Shown one piece after another: positions 52,461-64,000 of a stretch of 64,000 nucleotides of DNA (within the stretch, counting starts at the first letter, position 1; the number at the start of each line of letters is the position of its first letter). The position numbers and the translations under genes are program-made. The stretch is from Lucifuga dentata (taxonomy: Eukaryota > Chordata > Actinopteri > Ophidiiformes > Bythitidae): assembly GCA_014773175.1 (NCBI GenBank), contig VXCM01002169.1, positions 124,001 through 188,000 of the forward strand, written 5' to 3'. A model generated the notes under the pieces. It had not been told where the DNA came from. It searched no databases and saw nothing but the letters and a program-made list of their open reading frames with translations.

Positions 52461-55020
52461 GACAGTGATAAAAATTAAAACCATGCCAAAATTTTTGATT
52501 TCATCAGGAACAATTCTAAGAACATCTCTTCTGCTCCCTAAGATGCGCACTGTAAAATCTGGGAATTCTGAACTTTGCTTTTCTGATGTGTACAATGCAC
52601 AAAAGTGCATTTATTTTGCCCAGTGCCTTAATGCTCTTAAAGATTTAATCAGTGAATTAGGGTATGAAAACAGTTTGACACACACATAACTGTGCTTTGG
52701 AAACATGCACTGCATCTTTCCCCTTAGAGACTATAGATTGTACAAAAACATGAATGAACCATTGTAGTACAGACTCCCTTTGATTGCATTAAAGTTGCTT
52801 TCTGTTGTGCATTTAAACACATAATAATGAAAAACATATATCAAAGAGGCTAAACCTAACACACATCAAAGGATTTTATGCATGTTTTAAGTATTTGGAG
52901 AAGTCCATGTGCGCCTCCACCAAATACATGCAAACACACATATGCTCTACATACGCTTGTTTGTAACATGAAGTTGTTTTGAACGGACACACAAGCAGGA
53001 GCAATTTCATGTCAAAATGGCTGCCAAATTGCCGTGTTCTGCATCCACCTAAATTGCATAAACATTTCAGCTGCACCACTCCAATCACTTCAGCGACTAA
53101 GTTTGCTTGGAGCCAAAAAAAGAGCAAAACATACATTTATACCTGCAAAGACACAGGGTTTGTCTGTATAAAAATGGAACCCCCGTAAGTAGCAAAGACA
53201 GAGATGGCCAATGAAAATGATCAAGATTAAAATTGGTGGCAAGAGTAACAACTTTTCTCCAACTGGTTAAGATAAAAATCAACTAGGCATTATTTTTTGA
53301 CTGTGCTTGTGCATGTTTGTGTGTGTGTGTGTGTGTGTGTGCACGTACATGCACTCAAATCCCAACTGTGCATGACTTACACCTGTTAATAATAACAGAT
53401 AAGGGGAAAGTCAATATGCCTTAACAAGCTGCAGAACTGTCAATTGGTTGTGCTGCACACAATTACAGCAAAAAGTCTGACAAAAGCTTAAGATGACCAT
53501 AAAGCTTCCTAAGAAGGAGGGGTCAGCATCTCACTCAAAGAATGAAGTTATTATATTTAAATCAAAGTTGGCAATATTGTTCATGTGTAACTAATATCAG
53601 ATTAATTAAAATATCACACCTTCCCTACAAACCATTTCATAAACATTCCATTAAATAACAGGAACACTGTTGGAATTTAGCACGGATTAAAAAGCAAAAA
53701 TCTCACTCTACCCTTCCTATCTTACCTCTAAACTTCCAAATATCAAGTGGAAAGATGAATAAAATTTTATTTATCCACTTCTACGACTCTGCTACTTCTC
53801 TCCCTCTGTCTTTCTCACTTTATTTTTCCTTCTTTCTCCCTCCTTCTATCACCACTCCTCCTACTGTGGTGTTACAGTCCATATGGTGCTGCAACACTGT
53901 TGGTCTCCTGTGGCCACACTTCCCACGATGCATCTGTGGCTCTGGGCTTTAGAAGGAGCTGATAGGCTGAGAGGACCATGGTATCGATCAGCCATTGCCT
54001 AGTGTTAGGTCAGCTCGGTGCAGCAGTGGAGTGTGTCTGCACAGCACACACCACTGACTCGCTGTCTTTCATCCATCCACCAATCAATCCTCATTTTTCC
54101 ACCTGTGCCTTTGCTTCCGTAGAACAAAGAATGCTGTTCTATCCTTTTTTAAAAATCTCTTCCTTTTAAATGTACCGTTAACAAGTTCTACCTTTATGGA
54201 GGTGTTCAATTTGGGCATCTTGTTGACAACAGCCTTGAAGTTTTTTTTCTTTGAGATATTTTATGATTTTATTCTGTTTTTCAGTCGTACTGCTTTGACT
54301 TCTCTTCCCTTCCTGTCTGTGTCCATGCAGAGAAAACAGAGCTTAGCACAGATCAATCCCATTGAGTTGGGCTCCTTTCACTAGCCAGGGATCAATACTG
54401 ACTGTTTCATGTCTCTCTGCAATATGTGTGCGCTGGAATCGTGTGTGCACATCACTACACGTACACACTCAACCACACACGCACACTTTAAAGACATGCC
54501 TATGAGAGGAGGTCTACCCCTTTAGAGATGACCTATTGGCCTATTGGCTCACTTGCTCACCAGGGGATGTTGAAGTTCATTATGACAGGCTTGCCAGTGC
54601 TAAAGGGCTGCTTTGGTCTATGGCAATACACAGCATATACACAATTACATTAACAGGTTGACAGACAGGCTTCACAAGAAACACACAAAAAAAGAAGTAG
54701 ATTACTGCGTGAAAATGCTGGAAAACAAAATGTGTGTAGATTTTTAGGTAGATCATGTGGTAAAATCATGTCAAGGAACTGGAAGAAAGCTATGCTGGGC
54801 TCGATGCTGGATGGGCATGCTGGATGGGAAATTGTTATGCTACTGGAGCTGCAGCAAAAACGGAGATAACTGATCAAATTTGGACCGAAAAACTGAAAAA
54901 CTGTCGTTGTGGTTCCAGTTTAGTTTCTTAGCTACATTTCAAAGTGTCCATTGTCAGCTACATCTAAAAAATTGATTCACAACCCTGGAAGGATATCAGA
55001 TCTCATATACTCCTTTTTAA

Positions 55021-55562
55021 AGGACCAAACTGGTGGTTTTTCATGTTTGAGCCTTAAATACTACTCCTCAAAATGTTATATTTCTGCAGCCATTTTCCAA
55101 AATATAAAAGTGTATTTTAGTTTTTGGGTTATTTTGAAAATCCCCTAATCTTTCAAAATCAAATGTTCAGGTGATACAAACACCTTAAAACTCAATGCTT
55201 CACCTGCTAACATGCATGTTTTCATGTAGAAGAAGGTCATTTTAAAATTTCTCTGGAGCTCTATAATGGAGCTCCATGATGGATCAGTTAAATTAAGTAA
55301 CTTTGTCAAAAAATAATAACAGCACGTGGTTCGTGTTGATGGATTACCTATGTCACACATTTCAAGACTCTACAAGTTCATTTGTATAGCATAGTGGAAT
55401 GAACTACAACCAGTGGTTGCATTGAAGGTAGGAAAAGCTATTTTAAAATTTACCACTCCAGGAGTATTTTTGGCAAAATGATTGGTGGTAATGTAACACG
55501 TATGCAGGTAATATTTATTGGGCTCAAACATGCAAACCCCCCCNCCCCCCCCCCATGGTTCT
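55021..55562 (+). mobile_element. TTAA-flanked MITE, copy E (542 bp), close to the first coding exon
   Basis: TTAA stands at 55017-55020 and 55563-55566. It starts AGGACCAAACTGGTGGTTT and ends with CATGGTTCT. The right inverted end is interrupted by a C homopolymer holding an assembly N at 55544. It sits only 174 bases beyond the tenm2 exon-1 donor, inside intron 1. Confidence 0.8.
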
Positions 55563-55736
55563 TTAAATGAAACCTTTATAAATACCTATCTGTTCTTCTT
55601 AAAGTATCTAACAAAATTTGATTTAACTTTTGCATATTAAGTGTTTTTACTACAACACATTCAAAAATCAAGCCCAGTACTACAAAGTATTTGAAAGAGA
55701 GGCCTTGCAATTACACTTACAACTCCACATACCCAC

Positions 55737-55962
55737 CTTGCCTGGAGTACTCATCAGCTTCATGGTGAACCAGGTCAGTCACACAGCCACCATAGTGCAA
55801 CCTTTGCTCATGGTCAAAGGCCTTGAGGGTCTCGCTGGAGCTATAGGACTTCTGTGTAGGCACACGGCACTCATCTGCATCCAGGGAGGAGGTGTTGTAC
55901 TGGGGGTTTTTGGAGCAGCGACCCCTGGTCAGGGAATGATGCCTTCGATCCTTCAGATCCAT
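55737..55962 (-). CDS. tenm2: teneurin-2, first coding exon (start of cytoplasmic domain)
   Basis: This exon encodes the N-terminus of a teneurin, a large type II membrane protein used in neuronal cell-cell recognition; this part lies in the cytoplasm (Ten_N region). Read right to left it starts [16 protein letters not shown] and continues with [20 protein letters not shown], blocks that are almost identical to vertebrate teneurin-2. Teneurin-1, -3 and -4 fit less well over the first 16 residues. The start is secure: an in-frame TAG lies 30 codons upstream (56052 to 56050) with no other in-frame Met between. I place the donor after CAAG at 55737 (CAAG|GTGGGT), so the exon is 226 bases and ends in phase 1. 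Joining to the exon at 27973 restores a conserved [12 protein letters not shown] junction. A second GT four bases downstream would break that frame. Seen: the sequence and splice motifs. Inferred: the paralogue name. Confidence 0.93.
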
Positions 55963-56088
55963 GAGGATGGTGTAGGAATGCTGGGAGAGATGGAAGCAGG
56001 TCGTTGAGGAGAGGGAGGTGGTGGTGATGGGGGAGACGGAGGGGGTCTCCTAGTGGGCCTCCGTAATGTCAATCTCCACTTCAATCAC
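55963..56088 (-). other. tenm2: 5' UTR part of the tenm2 start-codon exon, with its 3' splice site
   Basis: Reading leftward, a long pyrimidine tract ending TCTGTTTTCCAG (acceptor AG at 56090-56089) is followed by 126 bases before the ATG at 55962. A separate non-coding exon, and therefore the promoter, must lie upstream, beyond the right edge or unrecognised in the last 8 kb. The first 36 bases are open in the frame of the main protein (VIEVEIDITEAH) and then hit TAG at 56052-56050. Upstream splicing therefore cannot extend the main protein in this frame. The UTR is rich in CCC and TCC triplets. A poly-A tract with an assembly N (56139) lies 50 bases before the acceptor. Confidence 0.75.
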
Positions 56089-59000
56089 CTGGAAAACAGA
56101 GATAGAGTGAGATGCAGAGAGCAGAAAAAAAAAAAAAANAAAAAAAAAAAAAAGGGTGGCGTAAAATTAATGGATGCACTGTTCCATGCACTGCTTGCTT
56201 TGTCCTCTCCAGAGGATCTACAGGGAAAGTTAGGTAAGAGGCAAGGCTTGGACTTTTGAGCAACCAGGAAAATATACACACTATTGTTGGGACTAACAGA
56301 GCTGCCAGTGCTACTGGTCCAGACAGATAGTTAACAATTGACCAGGCTGATAACAAATGATCAGACTCCATTTTAGTCTTGACAGAAAAATAGAGAATGA
56401 CTTAAATATGGCGAAGTTATCCAAAAATGGGATTCGCACACAAAAAGTGACGGTGACAAGAAGAATAACGACCTAAACTGAGCAGAAAGCAGAGAGTGAC
56501 AAAGACGGACGAAATTATGGAAAATGAGACGCTGATTATCTAGATTGCAAAAAGGTAAAAGGCGAGAAAGAAATGCAGCCGGATGCAACAAGAAGGATGG
56601 AAGAAGCAGAGAAATGACTTAAGGGCATTGCTAGTCTCTTCCTCATTATCAGAGTGAGAATGAATCCCTCTCCCTTAGAGGCTGTAACAGATAATCAAAC
56701 ACACCCAGACATAGACAGACAGACAACAAACATGTACAATCACACACACACTCCAATCACATATACACCCACATACAGAGGATACCATTGTTACCAGGAA
56801 TCTGACCTGCCACAAGTTGCAACACTACTTATATGCATGTTACAGCCTTATCTGTCCATTACCATTGCATCACATCCTGCCCATTTTTAATCTATTCAAA
56901 TCATATACTTGTGGATACAGATTATATGATTCTGATGTTAATACCGCATGATGCTGGTGCAGTGGCCTTGAGCAATGCATCACATTAGCAGCAAAAGATC
57001 AAAGTACAACAATACAACAACCAGCAATAATTGACAGCAGCACTGCCAGCAGCTGCCTATATGAGGTATTTATGGTAATAAATAGGTCATCCACGTTTTT
57101 TATTGCTTTAGGCTTTGGAAAGTCTGGTCCACCCACTGCATTACAACCATGCATTGCATTTTCATCAAATATCTCAGCCTGGACTATTGATATCAACCCA
57201 GGCATGGAGGCGCATTTGTATAGCACAGGAAATCATAAAGGCATCGTTTCTTTTAGAACATGCACTGTAATTAACTAATTACATGCAGGGATGGAGAAAG
57301 AAGGAAGTCAATCTCTTCAGTAAGGGCTCATTTTATAATGCTTAGAAGGTAGTATTGAAAAGTGCCCTGCTATGTCCATTGATTAACAGTGGGTATTAAG
57401 TCTCATAAAGAGTCATTATGCTCCGGCATCCATCACACAAGCTATTAGTAGTTCAACCTTAATGTGTTTGTACCTTGAAAGGAGGGAGAGAAATAGTGAA
57501 GGATAGTGGCTCAGAAAATGTGGAGGCACTCTGAGTGGCATTATGCAAAGAATGGAAACTGTGGCTTCGTGAGCAACTTTGTATGTGCATGTACAAATTG
57601 TGTATGTGTGTTGAGTCCATGCGTTGTGCAGTGTTAGAGGTTAGAGCTGCGATTAGGTTACAAGCAGAGGCAGCGTTTGCAACTTAGCAGTTATGGCTAG
57701 GGTTACAGATATGGGAATGAATGGAAATCAATATAGTGTCCCCTAAGTGTAATGACATAAACAGATGTGTCTATGTGTGTGTGGGGCAGTCACACTAGGA
57801 CTATAGTAGCAGTTTATATCTATAATGTTAAGTGAGTAGGAGGAGGAAAAGGAGAGATAAATGGAATAAGTGTGGGGGGGGGGNGGGGGGGGGGGGTTCA
57901 ATCACGAGATCTGGAATGCATATCAATCACATTGCATCTATGCAGGTATGCTCCTCAAGGTCACGAAGAAAACATATTTGCACACACACACGCAGCAAAC
58001 TTTTGCTTGTTAATTACTCAAGCGACAGAGGGCCCACTCCCCTAATCATCACACTGACAGGGATTATCTCATTTATCAGAAGTGTAATGACTGAATGTAA
58101 GTCTGACTGCTGGTATACACACACTGACAGACACACAGATATGAATCTTCATATCCAAACATTCAGACAGACACACTCACATAAATAGACAAAACTGCGA
58201 ACACCCATGCAAGCAGCAAGTAGGTGCATTTCCTCGTTAGATGAAGGAGAAAAGACACATGCGCGTGACTGTTAAGTGACCATGAAATCCTTGCAGAATG
58301 AGAAATGTAATTGGACAAAGATAGGAGGGGTGGAGAATTCATTTTGAAAATTACAGAGGTGAAATTTGGTACAGATAATGGCCTTTTTTCTGCAAATAGG
58401 AGCTTTGAAAGAAAAATATTGCAAATGACACAGTGTAAATCCACTGCAAGTTGAAATCACACCCCATTAATAGGAAGTTAATGACATCAATAGTGAGCAT
58501 CTAACTTGATGATGACTTATCGCCATACCTGATCAGCTTCTGAAGGAATGGAATCCACATTGCCAAAAAAAAAAAAAAAAAAAAAAAAAGACAGACAAGT
58601 TGATAAATAGAGATGCAGTCATGTTTTAAGAGAGACGAGTAACATTAAATCTTGGAAAACATGGAAAATAAGAAATCTAGAAATGTCTTCAATTCTCAAA
58701 ATTGAAATATGCTTATGTGTGTGGTTTTTTTTAACACATGAAAAATCACAGAGGTTACAAACGTAGTCCTCAAATCAAAAGCTCACAGGAAAACAAAAAA
58801 AGAAAAGAATCTCCACAGTAAAGCAAATCAGGCCACTCTGTAAACAGAGTCAGCAGTGGGGCAATGATGTTTCACCAGTAGGTGCCTTAGTGCAATTACA
58901 GTTTGAAATTGCCTGAGGTATTTTTGTTTTGCAGTATCATACCTCAAAACTGCCTCAGGAAGTACCACAGGAACAACCAGCCTAAATACTCTGGGAACAT

Positions 59001-60144
59001 GCTGATCACCATCGACACTGCTTGTCTGTGCATATTATTTGGCTGCATTTGTAATGTTGCAATAGGAATCCATGCCCAGGGACAAATAAGCGTAAAGATT
59101 CTGCAACTCATTTATCAAACAAATGAGTACAGTAGCTGACGGTGAGCGCTATATGTGCTCTTTTGGGTCGTCTTTCCGTCCAAATGACCCCTGCTGGATG
59201 GAGCTAAGTAGGAGGGTGCTCAAGCAGGACACACATAGTGGTTGTATAAGCTATAAACACTATCCTAAAATACATTTTACATATACTCTGAAATAATCAA
59301 TAAAACAGAGTACACTCTATCTTTCCACCCTGTATATTAGTATATTATGCATGCCTCTTTTTTTTTTTTTTATGCAGTGCTGCTTCATACATTTTCTTCA
59401 TTTCTCATTGTCTGCAGTCAAATTTAACATCTCCATGTTTTTAAATCTCCATATCAATAGATTCTAATTTAATGCAATAAAGTAGAATAGTTAATGCAGT
59501 ATCATCTGCTCTTATCCCGTATCATACCTCATCTCATTCCATTGTCTCTGGACCACATCACGACCAATACAGCAATGATTGCCAACCTCATCGAATTCAA
59601 CTGTAACCAAACCAAAAGCATCAATCAGCCAATAAAACTGGCAGCTAACAACCTGATAAAACAGCACGGAGCTTATCCATCAGAAAATTCATCCGCTCTT
59701 CCAACACTCTGTCAATAGGAGATGAAATTGTTCATTTCTTTCTTTTTCTTTCTTTCTTTCTTTCATTTCTTTTTTTCTTCCTTTTTTTTTATTAATTTGA
59801 AGTGAATCTGAATAGCAAAACAGCCTATTCAAAACCCAAGGCTCTATTATCACAAAACACCAAATTGTGGCTATAAAACAGTTCGATTCAATTTTCTGCT
59901 GTTTTTGTACTGCTGCTCAAATTAAGTTGTTTACACAGTTTGTTCACAAAGACAAAGAGAGGAAGAGACAGAGTGACTGAGAGAAACAAAGGAATAGACA
60001 GTGAGAGAGAGATATAGGCCATGCAAGACTAAAGAAGACGAATAAATCATTGCATGAGAGTTGTTCTCAATTACAAATCCTTAAATAAGGCACATATATA
60101 TATATATATAGTTTTCTGGAATAATATCCTACTCTAAGTCCACA

Positions 60145-60362
60145 CACTGTAAAATGTGACAAGTTGATCTTACTAAAAAAATCTAGGAAACTGATTGCCT
60201 TGAAAAAGGTAAGTAAATACAACTGTTAGTCTTAAGTTATGTTTACTTTATGTTTACTTTATGTCTATTTGAACTTAAGACTATATAGTTTACTTACCCT
60301 TTTCAAGGCAATCAGTTTCCTAGATTTTTTCAAGTAAGATCAACTTGCCACATGTTACAGTG
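60145..60362. mobile_element. palindromic MITE (218 bp)
   Basis: Nearly the whole element is two inverted arms: CACTGTAAAATGTGACAAGT at the left matches the reverse complement of the right end (CACTGTAACATGTGGCAAGT). The match continues through GTTGATCTTACT, ATCTAGGAAACTGATTGCCT and AGTCTTAAGTT. The loop carries a short tandem repeat of TATGTTTACTT. As RNA it would fold into a hairpin of about 95 bp per arm. Confidence 0.75.
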
Positions 60363-60968
60363 CATGATAAATGCAGAATATTATACCCACAGTTCATCAA
60401 AGCATCTAATGACATGTTCAGATTTCCCCAAAAAGAGTAGCTTATACATGCCATCTTATCTATGTACAGTAAATCATTATCACTTTTACATCTTGTTTTA
60501 TCCAGTAAAATCTCCTCCTACAATACTAATTTCATCAACTAAAATTAACAATGAAAAGCAATTTTGAGGTTTTTCTCAACCTATTCTGATTATAGTTTGA
60601 ATACAGCACAAAATGGCTTTTGATCTCACAGTATAGAAAACAAATGAATTAAAAAAGTAATTTACAAGAGAAGTTACAAATCCCACAGATCTCACAAGGT
60701 GAGGTATTGATGAGACAGGAGAGAGCTGTATAGAAAAATGCAATGCGTGTGTCTAGAAACAAGGTTGGTGGGAGAGCCAGGCATCCCTGCTGTGGAATTT
60801 TAAAATGATTGCTTCCTGAACCAATATAAAAGTGTGTGTGTATGGGTGTACATGTATGTGTATGGGTGTTGTAGTGTAGACAAAGCCGTGTACACATGGA
60901 TTAGCATATATAAAAATGTCTACAAACATACAGATATTCATGAGCTCTCTCTATCTTTGTCTTGTTCA

Positions 60969-60970
60969 CA

Positions 60971-61009
<39 letters not shown>
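60969..61009. repeat. (CA)n microsatellite
   Basis: Uninterrupted run of about 20 units. Further CA or GT runs lie at 61346-61381, 61493-61511 and 53318-53342. Confidence 0.95.
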
Positions 61010-61012
<3 letters not shown>

Positions 61013-61344
61013 CTTTTATGCACTTTGGACTGGGGTCTAACTGAGAAGCTCCTCACCATGAAGAGTCATTAATCATGTCTTCAATCTTGGATGGCATTGA
61101 AAGTGTATGTACATGCACACATATACAAGCACATGCACATGCACATGCACATACACACACAAGCGAAAGAGATCGCTGGGGCTATTCGCGTGGCTCTAGT
61201 TCAACTGGAATCTATGGTCCATTTCTGATCCAAGATGATCTGGAAGCCAACAGCTGAGGGGTGTGCAGGACAGGAAACATTTCATCACTCTCTCTGCCAC
61301 ACACCTCGCCCCATTACTTCCAACACCTCTTTCAGCCAAATAGG

Positions 61345-61384
<40 letters not shown>

Positions 61385-62421
61385 AATTTAAAACTTGCCT
61401 ATTAAGTGCTACCAGTAAGGGCATTCACTATTTGTGTAATTTGTTAAGATGGAAAAATTTAGTTTAATTTTTTTTTCTCCTCTTTTTGACTTTGTGTGTG
61501 TGTGTGTGTGTGGTTGTGTGTCTGTCTTCTGGGTTTGGTTTCCTGATAAAACAGCGTCTGAACTCCCTACTGTTGGGCAGCCAAGTCTTAATTCAGATTT
61601 AACAGCCACTCACCTTCAAGCATAAGAAGAGGCCATACTTTCAAGTAACCTTAAGTAAATTAAACAAGATATATTTAATGAAATTTATTACCTAGTTAAA
61701 TTAGTTTTCAAGTAGACTGCAAGTTGATTTTGATAGACTTTCAATGATTTACATATTGTACTGAATGGAAAACCAAGAGACATTCAACATGTACATATTG
61801 ATACAATTTCAAAAAATATATATGAAATTTATGATACTATAATGTATACAAAAACACCAGTTTAGCCATTTTAAAATTTTTAGTGGACTATATAATATGG
61901 CTATATTGTCCTTGTAAGTACTGCAACAAACCTGCATCTTTAGAGTATTACATGGTTTTTAGGAAATTAGAAGTTCGAGTTTTTGTTCTGTTTGGACAAA
62001 TGCTGTATATGTTTCTTATTCGTCAAACTTATGACTATCAGATACAATTCCTTTTCCATATTTTCTGGCTATCATAGGATCAAAACCAAATGATTTGCAA
62101 CACTTGACATCAAGATTGCTTCACAATGTCACATTAACATTGATATTAAAACTAATCGTGTGCAGTTTACACCCAGTAAATAAATATATAATGTAAATGC
62201 CACACAATATAGAGTAAAAATGTTGAGCTAATTCCGAAAGAACAAATATCCGTGGATTTGTTGTGCTTTGCCAAATATCACATTTGAATATGGGGACCTC
62301 CCTCGTGATCAGCCAGCGTGAAAGCAATAATTATGTATTGTTGAGCTCGTGTAAGAGTACAGGATGAGAGTTATATAACCCATCGTCTGCAGCTGTGGTC
62401 CCTGCAGGGGATGGGGTGGAT

Positions 62422-63514
62422 GAAAGTTGCTATACTGATCAGGAGCTGTGAAGAGACCTCATCCACCTTCCATTTTCTCCTCGATGTTTTCCCCCCCTCT
62501 CATCCTCTCATTTGTCGGGATAGAAATGAAGGGTGGGGGGGCAACCACCCCTCTCTTCTTTGCTCTCGGTGCCCATGCAATCTCCACACTGTGCTGCAGA
62601 GTGCCACAGAGCCTGTTTATTAGACTAATCCTTAAATCCACATTCTGCAGGCCTCGCAAATGCCTGGCAAAGCTCTAATCGGACTCAAAACAAAGGGATT
62701 AGAGACGACAAGGTCCCTCTCTCCGTTTTTACGTGTCTTCCAGAGTGGGCTCAGGGTGACGCGCACATGCGCTGAGAAACACACACTGCTAGCGCTGTTG
62801 CATACTCTTGCTTGTCACACCTATATTTGCTAAAGACTGACTGGCGCATGCAAACCCTCACATACACACGCTTCCTGTGAAGGCAAGCTGGCTGTGACAA
62901 GACAAGGCAGTTAGAGCCAAGATGCAAACAAACTGGGTAATTACACACAGCTCAAAAACTCATGGGAGAAATGACGGACAAGATGAGAATGAGCTCTGGG
63001 AATGAGACACGGTGACAGCAGGGAGGATATTACTGCAATAACTAAACAAACAGAGCTTATAATATAGACTCGCACTGTTGCAAAAATAACAGAGAATTAG
63101 ATTTTTTCATGCACTACCGCTGTTTATGACAGAGTGACAGCATTCTTTGGGGAATGCAGGCTTGTAAAAATCACCCAGGAATCAATATTTGTTAAATATA
63201 TATCTGTGTTAAAGAATACGCTCCAGATTTACAAACCATGCAGCTGTGAGAGGGATACACGAACCTTCATTTGTCTTCCTCAGTTTCTCCCCAACATAAG
63301 AAACCAATAATGCAAAAAATTACAACTGAAAGTACATTCACTCAGTCGTTAATTGTAATTTTACTGTAACAGTAATTTAACTGTAATGTTAGTGTATAAT
63401 ACTGTTGATATGTCTATTAACAGAAAGTTGCTACACTGATCAGGATCTGTAAAGAGACCTCATCCACCTTCCATTTTCCCCTCCATGTTTTTCCCTTCTC
63501 ATCCTCTCATTTGT
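62422..63514 (+). repeat. diverged direct repeat, two copies 1 kb apart
   Basis: 62422-62515 and 63423-63514 share GAAAGTTGCTA-ACTGATCAGG, AGAGACCTCATCCACCTTCC and TCATCCTCTCATTTGT with scattered substitutions and small gaps. They differ by well over one base in twenty, so this is an old duplication and not an assembly error. Confidence 0.75.
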
Positions 63515-64000
63515 ACAGTATTGTACAAATGACTGTATTGTGTATTGTACTGTTGTCAGTGAGATGTATGTTGGACTCCAAACACCCAACAAATTGAAAT
63601 TGCATTTCAGTTTCGAAATTGCATCCCAACAGGTTGAAATTCTCCTCAACCACCATGTTTTGAAAGTTACTATGTAGATGTATTATTACTGTATATGGAA
63701 TACAATACTGTTGATATGTGTATTAAGTTTATAGGAAAGCTTTTATTTTTATAAAAGCTATGTTCTGGGGCAAATGCATGCTAGCAGAGTGCTGCTTTGT
63801 GCCAGATGGACATGGGTTCCACTCTATTCCATGTGTGCCTGCATTAATTCATAGTTAGATTGGAATCTTTAATTTATTGTTACTGTATTTATGACATTTG
63901 CAAATTTTTCAAAATGAATTAAAACTTTGGCCTAATATTATCTGTGTATATCCTAATAAACAATTGCTTAATACATTTAATAAGGTGCCCTAGTACACCA

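Larger units (their letters stand above)
27974..55736 (-). other. tenm2: tenm2 intron 1 (27.8 kb)
   Basis: This is the intron between the two recognised coding exons, on the minus strand. It holds most of the transposable elements listed separately. Long first introns are normal for teneurin genes. Between the listed repeats, the stretches 28000-29388, 31050-33593, 37721-40184, 40520-43094, 45310-47834, 50611-52200 and 52460-55020 show no gene or RNA that I can recognise. A G+C-richer stretch at 39470-39740 is open for 96 codons on the plus strand, but it has no family resemblance and lacks convincing splice sites. Confidence 0.8.
56089..64000 (-). other. region upstream of the tenm2 start exon, intron or 5' flank
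   Basis: This is 7.9 kb to the right of the start-codon exon. Because that exon begins with a splice acceptor, at least the proximal part is intron. I see a poly-A tract and a poly-G tract, each with a single N, a 218 bp palindromic MITE, several (CA)n tracts and a diverged direct repeat near the right end. The rest is featureless, and no upstream non-coding exon can be assigned with confidence. Confidence 0.6.

Noticed and set aside
55630..56007. 125-codon open frame on the plus strand
   Set aside because: It is the antisense shadow of the tenm2 start exon on the minus strand.
56999..57226. 75-codon minus-strand frame with a hydrophobic end
   Set aside because: It resembles a small membrane protein only by composition. 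No conserved motif or regulatory context is visible.
63738..63760. AGCTTTTAT-loop-ATAAAAGCT hairpin
   Set aside because: Short AT-rich palindrome expected by chance. A bacterial-type terminator is not relevant in this genome.

Overview
The window looks like a piece of a teleost fish draft genome. The DNA is AT-rich, with long introns, abundant CA/GT and CT/GA microsatellites, Tc1-mariner and hAT elements of fish type, fish-type LINE remnants and a tRNA-derived SINE. There is no sign of bacterial, viral or organellar gene organisation.

The only protein-coding gene I can support is a teneurin on the minus strand, best matched to teneurin-2 (tenm2). The first coding exon (55962 to 55737, with 126 bases of 5' UTR in the same exon) carries the start methionine. 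The next recognised exon (27973 to 27680) carries the second part of the cytoplasmic Ten_N domain. They are separated by a 27.8 kb intron, and the splice phases fit (phase 1 to phase 1). A further 8.5 kb downstream, a 51-base phase-1/phase-1 exon-like segment (19206 to 19156) has very strong splice sites. It would insert 17 residues, nine of them acidic, into the intracellular domain. I do not know it from other teneurins, and it is the most interesting candidate here. A weaker 45-base candidate exon lies at 29433 to 29389. The remaining tenm2 exons (proline-rich cytoplasmic part, membrane segment, EGF repeats, beta-propeller and YD shell) must lie to the left of the window. The upstream non-coding exon and promoter lie to the right.

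Everything else is intron or 5' flank filled with repeats. From left to right: a fragment and five near-complete copies of a 540 to 585 bp TTAA-flanked MITE family (1.6, 3.8, 21.2, 25.9, 30.5 and 55.0 kb); LINE remnants (9.9, 14.3, 16.9, 43.1, 45.1 and 52.2 kb); a Tc1-like element with long inverted ends (23.3 to 24.6 kb); a nested pair of DNA elements (33.8 to 35.5 kb); a 2.16 kb AT-rich element with 28 bp inverted ends and a TTAT duplication (35.6 to 37.7 kb); a tRNA-type SINE (40.2 kb); a 1.29 kb hAT-type element with a perfect 8 bp target duplication (48.3 to 49.6 kb); a Tc1-type MITE (50.2 kb); and a palindromic MITE (60.1 kb).

The assembly has 21 single N characters, nearly all inside homopolymers or between two copies of the same 59 to 67 bp sequence. 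They look like contig ends joined without merging their overlap, so the local duplications at those points are probably artefacts.
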